This document shows positions 28,169-36,926 of a stretch of DNA of 64,000 nt, piece after piece (position 1 is the first letter of the stretch; each line of letters starts with the position of its first letter). A model generated the notes under the pieces. That model saw nothing but the letters and a program-made list of their open reading frames with translations, was not told the DNA's origin and made no database searches. The DNA comes from Prosthecomicrobium pneumaticum (GTDB taxonomy: Bacteria > Pseudomonadota > Alphaproteobacteria > Rhizobiales > Kaistiaceae). The stretch spans positions 124,001 to 188,000 of the forward strand of contig NZ_JACHOO010000001.1 of assembly GCF_014199915.1 (NCBI RefSeq), read 5' to 3'. The position numbers were made by a program, and so were the translations under genes.

Positions 28169-28891
28169 ATGACGACCGACGTCACCTTCCTCCACGCGCT
28201 CGGCGCGGGCGCGCTCTCCTTCGTCAGCCCCTGTGTGCTGCCGCTGGTGCCGCCCTATCTCTGCTACGTGACCGGGCTCAGCCTCGACGAGGTGACGAAC
28301 GCCTCGCGGCGCACCGTGCTCGTCGCCTCGCTCGCCTTCGTCGCCGGGTTCACCACCGTTTTCGTCGCGCTCGGCGCCACCGCCTCCGTGCTCGGCCGGA
28401 TGGTGGCTCAGTATTCGGGCACGCTGGCGATTCTCGCCGGCGTCTTCATCATCATCGTCGGGCTCGGCTTCCTCGGCGTGTTCCGCATCGGCTTCCTGCA
28501 GCGCGACATGCGCTTCCGCGTCGCCACCCGGCCGGCGAGCCTCTTCGGGGCCTATGTGCTCGGCCTCGCCTTCGCCTTCGGCTGGACCCCCTGCATCGGC
28601 CCGGTGCTCGCCGCCATCCTCGCCGTCGCGGGATCGACGGAGACGGTCGGGCAGGGGGCCTCGCTGCTCGCCTTCTATTCGCTCGGCCTCGGCGTGCCCT
28701 TCCTGATCGCCGCCGCCTTTGCCGGCGCCTTCGTCGCGACCTTCGTGCGGTTCCGCCGCTTCGTCCCGGTCGCCGAGAAGGCGATGGGCGTGTTCCTCGT
28801 GCTGACCGGCGTGCTCTTCCTGACCGGCCAGATGACGCGGATGTCGTTCTGGCTGCTCGAGACCTTCCCCGGCCTCGCGACGATCGGCTGA
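28169..28891 (+). CDS. ccdA: CcdA-type membrane thiol-disulfide transporter
   Basis: A 240-residue inner-membrane protein with six hydrophobic segments that passes reducing equivalents from cytosolic thioredoxin to the periplasm. The pair of redox cysteines sits as in the DsbD/CcdA family: SPCVLPLVPPYLC in the first segment and GWTPCIGPVLAAILAVA in the fourth. CcdA usually serves cytochrome c maturation or the reduction of periplasmic thiols. No other cytochrome c biogenesis gene lies nearby. The ATG at 28169 starts six residues before the first membrane segment; an upstream in-frame start at 28109 is unlikely. Confidence 0.93.
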   Translation: MTTDVTFLHALGAGALSFVSPCVLPLVPPYLCYVTGLSLDEVTNASRRTVLVASLAFVAGFTTVFVALGATASVLGRMVAQYSGTLAILAGVFIIIVGLGFLGVFRIGFLQRDMRFRVATRPASLFGAYVLGLAFAFGWTPCIGPVLAAILAVAGSTETVGQGASLLAFYSLGLGVPFLIAAAFAGAFVATFVRFRRFVPVAEKAMGVFLVLTGVLFLTGQMTRMSFWLLETFPGLATIG

Positions 28892-29083
28892 CCCGCCGGC
28901 GAACCGCACCGCGCCGGCCGCGTTGGACCGCCGTCACTCCCCTTCGTCATCCCGGCCGTCCGCTCGACGGCGGACGGAATTGTCATGTTCGGAGCGCCGA
29001 TCGAGGCACCGAACCCCCGCGCATGCAATGGTTCCGTCGTCGGTGAGAAGAAAAGAAAATAGGCCTTCAAGGAGAGCGCGGAG

Positions 29084-29108
29084 GGAACGATCGTCCTTCT
29101 CGCCGGTT
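29084..29108 (+). promoter_or_regulatory. Candidate EcfG (general stress response) promoter
   Basis: GGAAC at 29084-29088, a 16-base spacer and GGTT at 29105-29108. The alphaproteobacterial EcfG consensus is GGAAC-N16/17-CGTT, so one of nine positions differs. The downstream small gene starts 44 bases later, a suitable distance for a short leader. Confidence 0.45.
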
Positions 29109-29152
29109 CTTTCGTCGATCGTCCAACAGGTCGGTCCCAAAGGAGGAAGATC

Positions 29153-29407
29153 ATGAAGACCGAACTTCTGAAAGTCTCTGCCCTCGCCGCCCTTCTGGTC
29201 GCCGGATCGGTTCCGGCCTTTGCCCAGTCGAACCCGCCGGCGGGCGCCAATACCGAATGCGCTCCGGGCACGACGGGCACGATCGTCCCGAATGCGGACG
29301 GCACCACCAGCTGCGTGCAGAGCAACGCGAACGACAACAACTCGGCGACCGGCACGGATGCCCCGGGTACCGGTGGCACGGATGGCTCGGGCTCCGGCTC
29401 CCAGTAA
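29153..29407 (+). CDS. Small secreted protein of unknown function
   Basis: An 84-residue protein I do not recognise. It begins with a signal peptide (MKTELLKVSALAALLVAGSVPAFA) cut before Gln25, leaving a mature chain of about 60 residues. This contains exactly two cysteines (Cys36 and Cys54), which may form a disulfide, and a C-terminal tail of Asn, Ser, Thr, Gly and Asp that looks unstructured. Support for a real gene is strong: a near-perfect ribosome site (AAAGGAGG) six bases upstream, a strong terminator 31 bases after the stop, and a candidate EcfG promoter 44 bases upstream of the start. It stands alone as a monocistronic unit. Confidence 0.82.
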   Translation: MKTELLKVSALAALLVAGSVPAFAQSNPPAGANTECAPGTTGTIVPNADGTTSCVQSNANDNNSATGTDAPGTGGTDGSGSGSQ

Positions 29408-29438
29408 TCCGCCCGTCCTCGGCCTGCCCGAAGGAAGA

Positions 29439-29465
29439 AAGGCCCCGCAATGCGGGGCCTTTTTT
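29439..29465 (+). terminator. Rho-independent terminator of the small secreted protein gene
   Basis: Stem AAGGCCCCG / CGGGGCCTT with a CAATG loop, followed by a run of T (29460-29465). It is the clearest intrinsic terminator in the window and could also stop the convergent transcript. Confidence 0.92.
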
Positions 29466-29514
29466 CATGGTCGGGGGTCCGCCCCTGTTCCGGGCGGGCG
29501 CTGCTGTCGACGGT

Positions 29515-31464
29515 TCACGGCCTCGTCTCGACCTGGATGCCGAGGAGGTCGGGCAGCGTCTGCGGCGCCGATTTCGCCGCCGCCTCGATCGCCGTGATCG
29601 GCACCGGCGAGACGGGCGCAGCTGCAAAAGCGATCGTCCCGGGCGCCTTCAGGAAGGCCTGCAGGGCCGGCGCGAGCTTGCCCTGGAAGGTCGGGTTGCG
29701 CAGCACCATGAGCGCGAGCGGCACCGCGCCGACGATCTGGTTCCGGAAGGTGTCGGGCGAGACGTTCATCTTCTTCGCCTGCATGGCGAGCGCGCGGCCG
29801 ACCACGGAGCGGTCCTCGATCGTCAACCGGCCGCTCTCGAAAAGCAGCGACGGTAGAGCCGCCTCGAGGCTCTGCGGGCGCTCGATCGCCGCGCGGGTGA
29901 GCCCGCGCAGCGTCGCGCTGGCGGTGATCCGGCCGATATCCTCGAGGGTGAGGTCGAACCCGTCGAGCGTGACGCTCTGGTCGGCCTCCCGCCAGCCGAG
30001 CCGGAAGCTCGAATCCCCCGCGACCCGGTCGTAGCCGAGCCCGGCCAGCATCTCCTGCGCCTTCGGGTCCTTGATCAGCGAGGCCGGGATATCGAGCCCG
30101 CGCATGGCATAGCCGATCTTCGTCGGGATCGGGCCGATATAGTCGCCGAGATCGAGCCGCAGGCTGTCGAGCTTGCCCGCCTCGGCGCCGCGCTTGAAAT
30201 CGAACCCGAGCACCTCGGCGAAGCCGAGCGTCGGGATCAGCGGCGTCGGGTCCGCGGGCACGCCGCTCGCCTGAGCCTCGGCGGCGCGGATCACGGCTTC
30301 GATCTCGGGGAACCGGACGTCGCCGAAGGCGAAACGATCGAGGCCGAGATCGACCTCGCCCGGCACGGAGAGGTCGAAATCCTCGAGGGCGAATTCCCCA
30401 AGACCCTCCGCCGAAAGCTCCGAGAAGCGGATTGCTCCGAGATGGAAGCGGTCGATCTCGGGCGCCACGACGTCGAGGTCGCCCATCCGGATCATCCCGA
30501 CGCTGTAGGTCTTGGCGAGGTCCGGCAGGATGGGCAGGAACTCCTTCCCGATTTCCTCCGGCGAGGCGTCCTGGCGGTTGATGAGGGCGTCGAAGAGCCC
30601 GGTGAAGCTGCGTGGCGGCTGACGCACCCGCTCCGCTTCCCCGGCGATCAGGCCGATCCGGGCGGAGCCGCCGGGAAACTCGTAGACGAGGTTGCGGATG
30701 GCCTCGTGTCCGACGACGATGCGCCACTGCATGTCACCGACCCCGCCGGCATAGCGGTCCGGGTCGAGCAGATGGACGATTGCGTCGAGATCGTAGCCGC
30801 TGCCCTCGATCCGGTCGGCGCGCATCTTGATGATGCCCTCGGGCGAGGGCATGTCCGAGACGATCGGGCCGACCGTCACCGTATTGATCTTGCCGTCGGC
30901 GAGCCCCCGCAGTTCATAGGTGCCGTAGGAGGACCGGGAGCGTTCGCCCTCGATCGAGTTTTCGACGTCGACGCGGGCGATCCGGATGAGGTCGGCCCGG
31001 GTCCGGGAGGCGATGGCGAAAGCCTTGACGACCGAGGTGGCGACCCGCTGCGGATCGAACCGGTAGTCGGCGAAACTCGGAACGGCGAGCCGGTCGATGG
31101 TGACGTCGTCGAGGTCGACGTCGAACACGCCGCCGGTGTCGATCCGCCCGCCGTCCGCGGTGATCTGCTGCGCCGAGAAGGCGCCGTCCGGCTGCTCCTC
31201 ATAGCCGAACACCGTCACCTTCGCGAAGCTGATCACGACGGGGGCTTTCGCGATCTCGGTGGCGATCCGCAGGCCCGTGACGGTCGCCGTACGCTGCGCC
31301 GGATCGACGGTCAGGGCGCTCCGGCTCGCCGTCCAGTTCGGCGAGGCATCGATCGTGGCGATCCACGAATCGATCGCCGTCTCGACCGGCTCGGCGGCCG
31401 CCGCGGGACCGGCCGTGAAGACGACGGCGATCGCCGCCGCTCGGATCAGGCGCAGCTTGCGCAT
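29515..31464 (-). CDS. Periplasmic protein of unknown function (long paralogue of a pair)
   Basis: A 649-residue exported protein with a signal peptide (MRKLRLIRAAAIAVVFTAGPAAAA). I cannot assign a function. It is homologous at both ends to the 379-residue protein encoded just upstream: the N-terminal GAFSAQQITADGG corresponds to GGFTAARITADGG there, and the final 60 residues (PLALMVLRNPTFQGKLAPAL, FLKAPGTI, SAPQTLPDLLGIQV) correspond to PLMLNFIGNPAFQEKVATAA, FLKAPKSL and AAPQTIPDILSVGI. The longer protein has about 270 extra residues in the middle. The repeated pattern of alternating hydrophobic residues and short turns suggests mostly beta structure, as in AsmA-like or DUF945-like proteins, but that is only a guess. 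It is second in a two-gene operon. Confidence 0.78.
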   Translation of the reverse strand: MRKLRLIRAAAIAVVFTAGPAAAAEPVETAIDSWIATIDASPNWTASRSALTVDPAQRTATVTGLRIATEIAKAPVVISFAKVTVFGYEEQPDGAFSAQQITADGGRIDTGGVFDVDLDDVTIDRLAVPSFADYRFDPQRVATSVVKAFAIASRTRADLIRIARVDVENSIEGERSRSSYGTYELRGLADGKINTVTVGPIVSDMPSPEGIIKMRADRIEGSGYDLDAIVHLLDPDRYAGGVGDMQWRIVVGHEAIRNLVYEFPGGSARIGLIAGEAERVRQPPRSFTGLFDALINRQDASPEEIGKEFLPILPDLAKTYSVGMIRMGDLDVVAPEIDRFHLGAIRFSELSAEGLGEFALEDFDLSVPGEVDLGLDRFAFGDVRFPEIEAVIRAAEAQASGVPADPTPLIPTLGFAEVLGFDFKRGAEAGKLDSLRLDLGDYIGPIPTKIGYAMRGLDIPASLIKDPKAQEMLAGLGYDRVAGDSSFRLGWREADQSVTLDGFDLTLEDIGRITASATLRGLTRAAIERPQSLEAALPSLLFESGRLTIEDRSVVGRALAMQAKKMNVSPDTFRNQIVGAVPLALMVLRNPTFQGKLAPALQAFLKAPGTIAFAAAPVSPVPITAIEAAAKSAPQTLPDLLGIQVETRP

Positions 31465-31541
31465 CGGGCGAACTCCTCGTGCCGCGACCGGCTTTCATCG
31501 GGAAGGGCCGGGCGGGAGACAGGGCCCGCCCGGGCGCACTC

Positions 31542-32681
31542 TCACTTGTTGGCGTCGATCCCGACCGACAGGATGTCGGGGATCGTCTGCGGCGCGGCCT
31601 GCGCGGCGCCCACAACCTGGAGCACCGGCACCGGCGCCGCCGGCGACGCGGTGATTGTGAGCGATTTCGGCGCCTTGAGGAAGGTGCTCGCCGCGGTTGC
31701 GACCTTTTCCTGGAAGGCCGGATTGCCGATGAAGTTGAGCATCAACGGCAGGCCGCCGGCGATCTGCTCGGCGAACTGCGCACCCGTCACGCCCATCGCC
31801 TTGCCCTGCATGTCGAGCACCCGCTCGACGAGGCCGGCATTGTCGAAGCGCAGGGTGAAGTCCTTGATGGTGACCGTCGCGGCCAGCTCGTCGGCCTTCT
31901 TCGGATCCTGGAGATTCGCGCGCGGCAGGCCGCCGAAGCTGCCGGAGAAGGCGACCTTGCCCATCTCCGCGCCTTCGAAGCTGAAGCTCGACAAGGTCAG
32001 CGACTGGCTGGCGTCGTCATAGCTGCCCGCGAGGTCGACATTGAGCGTCAGGCCGTCGGTATAGCCGAGCTCGGCGAGCTGCTCGCCCGTGCCCTCGTCG
32101 GCGGCGATGACCTCCTTCGGCACGACGATGTCGCCGACATACAGCGTGCCGCCCGCGATCGCGCCCTCGGCGGTCGCCGTCATCGTCGCGGCGATCTCGG
32201 CGATCGTCACCGGCGGCCGGCCGCCCTCGGCGACGGAGACCTCGGTCACGCTGAGGCTCTCGAAGGGCGTCAGCTTCGCTTCCGCAGTGATCTCGGCCGG
32301 CGAGGGAACGACCGCGTTCTCCATCGCCGCGGTCTTCCACGCGATCACCGTGTCCTTGTCGCCGCCATTGCCGCCATCGGCGGTGATCCGCGCGGCCGTG
32401 AAGCCGCCCGGCTGCCGGTCCTGCGGCGCCGTCACGACGAGCTTCGGCATGGTGATCGTGTTGTCGCGGCCCCCCGTGATCTTGAAATTGCTGATCACCA
32501 CGTCGTCGCCTTCGGCGCTGGCCGATTCGAAGCTCGCCTTCTGATGGCCCCGCGCCTCGACGGCGGCGACGAGATCGTTGGCGATCTTCGTCGCGTCCGC
32601 GGCGAAGGCCGACGGCGCGATCAGCAGCGACGACGCCAGCAGCAGGCCGCGCAGCGCGTGACCGGTGGGAAGGGCGTTCAT
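31542..32681 (-). CDS. Periplasmic protein of unknown function (short paralogue of a pair)
   Basis: A 379-residue exported protein with a signal peptide (LLLASSLLIAPSAFA near residues 13-27). The start at 32681 has GGAGGA five bases upstream. It is homologous to the longer protein that follows, and the two genes lie 77 bases apart on the same strand, so the pair arose by duplication and is probably co-transcribed. The region around residue 250 (SFSFEGAEMGKVAFSGSFGGLPRANL) and the C-terminal helical segment (VERVLDMQGKAMGVTGAQFAEQ) recur in the paralogue as RALAMQAKKMNVSPDTFRNQ. It contains no cysteines or recognisable catalytic motif, so a structural or binding role is more likely than an enzymatic one. 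Confidence 0.78.
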   Translation of the reverse strand: MNALPTGHALRGLLLASSLLIAPSAFAADATKIANDLVAAVEARGHQKASFESASAEGDDVVISNFKITGGRDNTITMPKLVVTAPQDRQPGGFTAARITADGGNGGDKDTVIAWKTAAMENAVVPSPAEITAEAKLTPFESLSVTEVSVAEGGRPPVTIAEIAATMTATAEGAIAGGTLYVGDIVVPKEVIAADEGTGEQLAELGYTDGLTLNVDLAGSYDDASQSLTLSSFSFEGAEMGKVAFSGSFGGLPRANLQDPKKADELAATVTIKDFTLRFDNAGLVERVLDMQGKAMGVTGAQFAEQIAGGLPLMLNFIGNPAFQEKVATAASTFLKAPKSLTITASPAAPVPVLQVVGAAQAAPQTIPDILSVGIDANK

Positions 32682-32806
32682 GAAGTCCTCCAGGTGAGAC
32701 GAATGGGACCCCGCCCGCCGGGCCGGCTCGGGTGCCACAAACTGGTTACATCTTGAACGTGACGGTAGAACTGGGCAAGGCGAGGGCGGCGCCGCTGTGA
32801 TCCGCG

Positions 32807-34477
32807 TCACGAAGGCGTGCGCCCTTGCGAGGCCCGCCTGCCGAGCCCCTCCTCACCGCCAATGCGGAAGGCGGCGAGCGGATCCATCGCCGCGCCGTCG
32901 GTATCCTCGGCCACCGTTCCGGCTTCGGCCGTCGCCCGGACGAGTTCGAGGAACGTGGCGCCGGGCAGGGCGGGCGCGAACAGATGGCCCTGCGCCGCCT
33001 CCACGTCGCGCATCCGCAGATATTGCAGCTGGTCGATCCGCTCGACGCCCTCGGCGATCACCTCCATGCCGAGATCGTGCGCCAGCTTGATCAGCGAGTC
33101 GACCACCGGCGCGGAAATCCGGTCGGTGCCGATCGTGTCGATGAACAGCTTGTCGATCTTCACGACGTCCATGCCGAGCTCCTGCAGATAGGCGAGCCCG
33201 CCATGGCCGGTGCCGGCGTCGTCGAGCGCGACGCGCGCGCCGAGGTCCTGCAGCCGCTGGATGACCAGCCGCGCCCGTTCGAGATCGGCGAGCGGCTGCC
33301 GCTCGGTCACCTCGAAAACGAGCTGATCGAAGCGGATGCGCGAGCGGCCGAAGATCGTCTCGACATCCTCGACGATCTGCAAATCCTCGAAATGATCGTC
33401 GAAGAGGTTGATCGAGAGCTTCAGCTCGGGCCGTGCCGCATAGGCCGCCTCGAGTTCGTCGCGCACCTTGCGCATCAGGCCGAGCGTCATCGGCAGGGCG
33501 AGGCCGGTCGCCTCGGCATGGGCGATGAAGGCGCCGGGCATCGACACCGTGCCGTCGGCGCGCCGCCAGCGGATCAGCACCTCACAGCCGACGAGGCGGC
33601 CGCGCTGGATGTCGACGACCGGCTGATAGTGGGGCACGAACTCGCCGCGCTCGATGCCGGCGCGGATCAGATTGCTCTCGCTCGGACCCCGCCGCGCGAT
33701 GAGGGCGAAGCCGCAGGCGATGATGGCGCTCGCGAGCGCGCCGCCGAGACCGGCCCACTCCCGCAGCGGCCGCGTCTCCTCCCAGATCAGCGCGGTCGGG
33801 ACACGGAAGGTGAAGCTGATCGGAAACTGGTCCGACGCCGCTCGGCCGGTGAACGGCTCCTGGTCGGCGAAGGCCGCCGGCGTGAGCCTCGTGCCGGCCG
33901 GCATCGCGCCGATCACCGAGCCGTCGTTCAGGACCAGCGCACCATAGGCCCCGCCGCGCAGCGCCATCGGCACGATGTCGGTGGCGATCACCTCGCCCGG
34001 GATCACCGCGTCGAGCGCCCGGCCGCTCGCCAACCGGAGCGACAGCATCAGGCCGGGGCTGTCGGTGTCCGGAAACAGCACGGTGCGCAGCCGGATCGCC
34101 CCGTCGGCGCTGTCCGCCGGCGCCGAGGCCGGCCGGATCGCCGCCACGTCGCCGGTATGATTGCACAGCGTCGTGCCGTCCGCGCCGGTCACCGCGACCT
34201 CCTTGACCGCGAAATTCGCGTAGACCGAACGCCGCATCATGTCGAGTTCGCGCAGGCTGCAGCCCTTGACCCCGAGCAGCTCGAGCTCGGTCAGCGTGAC
34301 GACGCTGCGGCCGATGATGCGCTCGGCGCGGCGAATCGCCCGTTGCGCGACCATCTCGGCGATCTCGTGCCCTTCGGTGCGGATGTGCCAGAGCCCGAGC
34401 AGGTAGACGCCGATGAGCGGCGTCGCGGCGCAGAGAAGGCCGATCAGGCCGATCGCCAGCCTTCGACGACGGAGCAT
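32807..34477 (-). CDS. Cyclic-di-GMP phosphodiesterase with CSS sensor domain (EAL)
   Basis: A 556-residue inner-membrane enzyme predicted to hydrolyse cyclic di-GMP to pGpG. A membrane segment at about residues 7-31 is followed by a periplasmic CSS-motif domain with Cys73 (GCSLRELDMMRR) and Cys105 (LCNHTGD). In the family these are redox-sensitive cysteines controlled by the Dsb system. A second membrane segment (about 243-262) leads to the EAL domain (275-525). Its key stretches are present: YQPVVD, CEVLIRW (EVL replaces EAL), SINLFDDHFED, FEVTERQ, LDDAGTGHGGLAYL, VVKIDK and AEGVER, so catalysis is plausible. A GTG at 34489 is an alternative start. No GGDEF domain is present. Confidence 0.9.
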   Translation of the reverse strand: MLRRRRLAIGLIGLLCAATPLIGVYLLGLWHIRTEGHEIAEMVAQRAIRRAERIIGRSVVTLTELELLGVKGCSLRELDMMRRSVYANFAVKEVAVTGADGTTLCNHTGDVAAIRPASAPADSADGAIRLRTVLFPDTDSPGLMLSLRLASGRALDAVIPGEVIATDIVPMALRGGAYGALVLNDGSVIGAMPAGTRLTPAAFADQEPFTGRAASDQFPISFTFRVPTALIWEETRPLREWAGLGGALASAIIACGFALIARRGPSESNLIRAGIERGEFVPHYQPVVDIQRGRLVGCEVLIRWRRADGTVSMPGAFIAHAEATGLALPMTLGLMRKVRDELEAAYAARPELKLSINLFDDHFEDLQIVEDVETIFGRSRIRFDQLVFEVTERQPLADLERARLVIQRLQDLGARVALDDAGTGHGGLAYLQELGMDVVKIDKLFIDTIGTDRISAPVVDSLIKLAHDLGMEVIAEGVERIDQLQYLRMRDVEAAQGHLFAPALPGATFLELVRATAEAGTVAEDTDGAAMDPLAAFRIGGEEGLGRRASQGRTPS

Positions 34478-34614
34478 CACCAGCCACACCCCCCGTCGAG
34501 CAGGCGGAACGCGCCATTCCGGGCGCCACCTTTCCGGGTGGGCCGGCCGGCTCTGCGCTTCCGCCCCGCCGCGGCGGGGGCTATGGTCCCGGCGCGAAGA
34601 AGGAGGAACCTCGC

Positions 34615-35688
34615 ATGGAATACCGGCTGCTCGGCCGCTCCGGCCTCAAAGTCTCCGTCCTGTCGATGGGCACCATGACCTTCGGCGGCGGCGGCGCCTT
34701 CGCCAAGGTCGGCCAGAACGACGCCGACGAGGCGCGGCGCCAGATCGACCAGTGCATCGATGCCGGCGTCAACCTGCTCGACACGGCGAACGCCTATTCC
34801 GGCGGTCGCTGCGAGGAGATCCTCGGCGAGGTGCTCGCGGAGAACGGCCGCCGCGACAAGGTGCTGATCGCCACCAAGGCGCGCTTCCCGATGGGCGAGG
34901 GGCCGAACGACCGCGGCCTGTCGCGCTGGCATCTCATCCGCGCCTGCGAGGCGAGCCTGAAGCGGCTGCGCACCGACGTGATCGACCTCTATCAGGTCCA
35001 TCAGTGGGACGCGCTGACCCCGCTCGAGGAGACGATGGAGGCGCTCGACACCCTCGTGCGGCACGGCAAGGTCCGCTACATCGGCTGCTCGAACTATTCC
35101 GGCTGGCACATCATGAAGGCGATGGAGACGGCCCGTTCCGCCGGCGGCATCCCCTTCGTCGCGCAGCAGATCCACTACACGCTGCAGGCGCGCGAGGCGG
35201 AATACGAGCTCGTGCCGATCTCGCTCGACCAGGGCCTCGGCATCCTGATCTGGAGCCCGCTCGCCGGCGGTCTCCTGACCGGCAAATACCGCCGCGGCCA
35301 GGGCGATCCGGAAGGCTCGCGCCGCTTCAACGGCTGGCAGGAACCGCCGGTGCGCGACGAGGAGGCGCTGTGGAAGATCGTCGACGTCCTCGTCGAGATC
35401 GCCGAGGCGCGCGGCGTCTCCGCCGCCCAGGTGTCGCTCGCCTGGCTGCTCGCCCGGCCCGGCGTCACCTCGGCGATCGTCGGCGGGCGGACCCGGGAGC
35501 AATTCGCCGACACGCTCGCGGCGGCGGAGCTGAAGCTCACCGGGGAGGAGACCGCCCGGCTCGACGCGGTGAGCGAACTGCCGCTCCTCTATCCCTACTG
35601 GCACCAGTCCTGGACGGCGACCGACCGGCTCGGCCCGGCCGATCTGGCGCTGCATCGGCCCTATCTCGGCCGCCGCGGCCCGCGCTGA
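34615..35688 (+). CDS. Aldo/keto reductase
   Basis: An NADPH-dependent oxidoreductase of 357 residues with a TIM-barrel fold. The catalytic tetrad can be read as Asp and Tyr in NLLDTANAYSGG, Lys in LIATKARF and His in LYQVHQWD. The cofactor-binding end shows SAIVGGRTREQFADTL. The N-terminal MEYRLLGRSGLKVSVLSMGTMTFGG is typical of the YajO/Tas-like branch. A natural substrate cannot be inferred; neighbours give no hint. The start at 34615 follows a GAAGAAGGAGG ribosome site and lies 137 bases from the divergent EAL gene. Confidence 0.94.
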   Translation: MEYRLLGRSGLKVSVLSMGTMTFGGGGAFAKVGQNDADEARRQIDQCIDAGVNLLDTANAYSGGRCEEILGEVLAENGRRDKVLIATKARFPMGEGPNDRGLSRWHLIRACEASLKRLRTDVIDLYQVHQWDALTPLEETMEALDTLVRHGKVRYIGCSNYSGWHIMKAMETARSAGGIPFVAQQIHYTLQAREAEYELVPISLDQGLGILIWSPLAGGLLTGKYRRGQGDPEGSRRFNGWQEPPVRDEEALWKIVDVLVEIAEARGVSAAQVSLAWLLARPGVTSAIVGGRTREQFADTLAAAELKLTGEETARLDAVSELPLLYPYWHQSWTATDRLGPADLALHRPYLGRRGPR

Positions 35689-35747
35689 GGCGGGCGGGCG
35701 CCGCCCGTGCGGCGGCGCCGTCGATCGGGGCATGAGGGCGGCGGCGC

Positions 35748-36140
35748 TCATTCCGGCGGCAGCGGACGCGGTCGGCGGTCCTCGCCGAGCGCCACGAAGG
35801 TGAAGGTCGCCTCGGTGACCTTCGCCGCCTCGTTCCGGTCGCGCCGGCGCCGCCAGGCCTCGACGAAGATCCGCATCGAGGTCCGGCCGGTCGACAGGAT
35901 CGAGCCGTAGATCGTCACCTCGTCGCCGACATAGACCGGCGAGATGAAGCTCATCCCCTCCACCGCCGCGGTAACGACGCGCCCGCGCGCCCGCTCGAGC
36001 GCGAGGGTGCTGGCGCCGAGATCCATCTGCGACATCAGCCAGCCGCCGAAAATGTCGCCCTGGTGATTGGCGTCGCGCGGCATGGCGATCGTGCGGATCA
36101 CCGGCGTGGTGGTCGGCTGCAGCGTCTCGGCTGGGGACAT
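35748..36140 (-). CDS. Acyl-CoA thioesterase, YciA-type hotdog fold
   Basis: A 130-residue single hotdog-domain protein that should hydrolyse short- to medium-chain acyl-CoA to the free acid. The signature is PRDANHQGDIFGGWLMSQMDLGAS, matching E. coli YciA almost residue for residue, with the catalytic Asp in QGDIFGG. The central helix and strand region FISPVYVGDEVTIYGS is also conserved. The ATG at 36140 is favoured because the family starts only a few residues before the hotdog domain; longer in-frame starts to 36476 would add disordered sequence. It converges with the aldo/keto reductase gene and is divergent from the PPOX gene. Confidence 0.93.
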   Translation of the reverse strand: MSPAETLQPTTTPVIRTIAMPRDANHQGDIFGGWLMSQMDLGASTLALERARGRVVTAAVEGMSFISPVYVGDEVTIYGSILSTGRTSMRIFVEAWRRRRDRNEAAKVTEATFTFVALGEDRRPRPLPPE

Positions 36141-36278
36141 CGAGCATTTCCAAGCGGATGCGAGGGTTCGCCTTTGTCGCCCGTCCGCGCGCCGGGCGCA
36201 ACCGGAGAGCCGCGGCCCGGTGCGACCGTCCCCATCCGGTGCTAGGCTGGCGGCCCGGCACCGAGAGGGGATCCAGCC

Positions 36279-36851
36279 ATGGCCAAGCAGTTTCCGAAGA
36301 TCGAAGCGACCCATCGGTCGTTCATCGAGCGGCAGCACATCTTCTTCGTGGGCTCGGCCGCGCAGGGCACGCGCGTCAACGTGTCGCCGAAAGGGCTCGA
36401 TGCGTTCCGGCTGATCGACGACCATGCGGCCGTCTATCTCGACCACACCGGCAGCGGCAACGAGACCGCCGCCCATCTCGCCGCCGACGGCCGACTCACC
36501 ATCATGTTCTGCGCCTTCGACGGGCCGCCGCTGATCCTGCGGCTCTATGGCCGCGGGCGTATCCTGCCGCGTGGCGGTGCGGAGTATCGCGACCTGCTCG
36601 AGACGCTGTTCGGCGACGTGGAGCCGGTCGGCGCGCGCCAGATGGTGCGCATCGATTTCGACCTCGTGCAGACCTCCTGCGGCTTCGGCGTCCCGCTCTA
36701 CGACTATGAGGGCGAGCGGCCCTCGCTGCCGCGCTGGGCCGCGTCGAAGGGGGAGGAGGGCATCGTCGCCTATCGGCGCGAGAAGAACAGCGTCAGCATG
36801 GACGGCCTGCCGACCTTCCTCGTCGAGGCCGACGAGGCGGCCGCCGGCTGA
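36279..36851 (+). CDS. Pyridoxamine 5'-phosphate oxidase-fold (PPOX) protein
   Basis: A 190-residue flavin-binding split-barrel protein. The N-terminal half is characteristic (HRSFIERQHIFFVGSAAQGTRVNVSPKGLDAFRLID), followed by DHTGSGNETAAHLAADGRLTIMFCAFDGPPLILRLYGRG, a typical PPOX core that binds FMN or F420. It lacks the C-terminal region of true PdxH, so an oxidase in vitamin B6 synthesis is unlikely. Such proteins may be general nitro- or quinone reductases. The gene is monocistronic and ends 26 bases before a strong bidirectional hairpin. Confidence 0.87.
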   Translation: MAKQFPKIEATHRSFIERQHIFFVGSAAQGTRVNVSPKGLDAFRLIDDHAAVYLDHTGSGNETAAHLAADGRLTIMFCAFDGPPLILRLYGRGRILPRGGAEYRDLLETLFGDVEPVGARQMVRIDFDLVQTSCGFGVPLYDYEGERPSLPRWAASKGEEGIVAYRREKNSVSMDGLPTFLVEADEAAAG

Positions 36852-36876
36852 GCCGCGGCGGCGGGCCGAAACGAAA

Positions 36877-36898
36877 CGGGGCGCCCGAAGGCGCCCCG
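36877..36898. terminator. Bidirectional terminator between the PPOX gene and glnA
   Basis: Stem CGGGGCGCC / GGCGCCCCG with a CGAA loop, centred between two convergent genes. T-runs are weak on both sides, but the position and perfect nine-base stem support it. Confidence 0.75.
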
Positions 36899-36926
36899 CT
36901 CGTTCGATCGTCGATCCGACCCTCGG

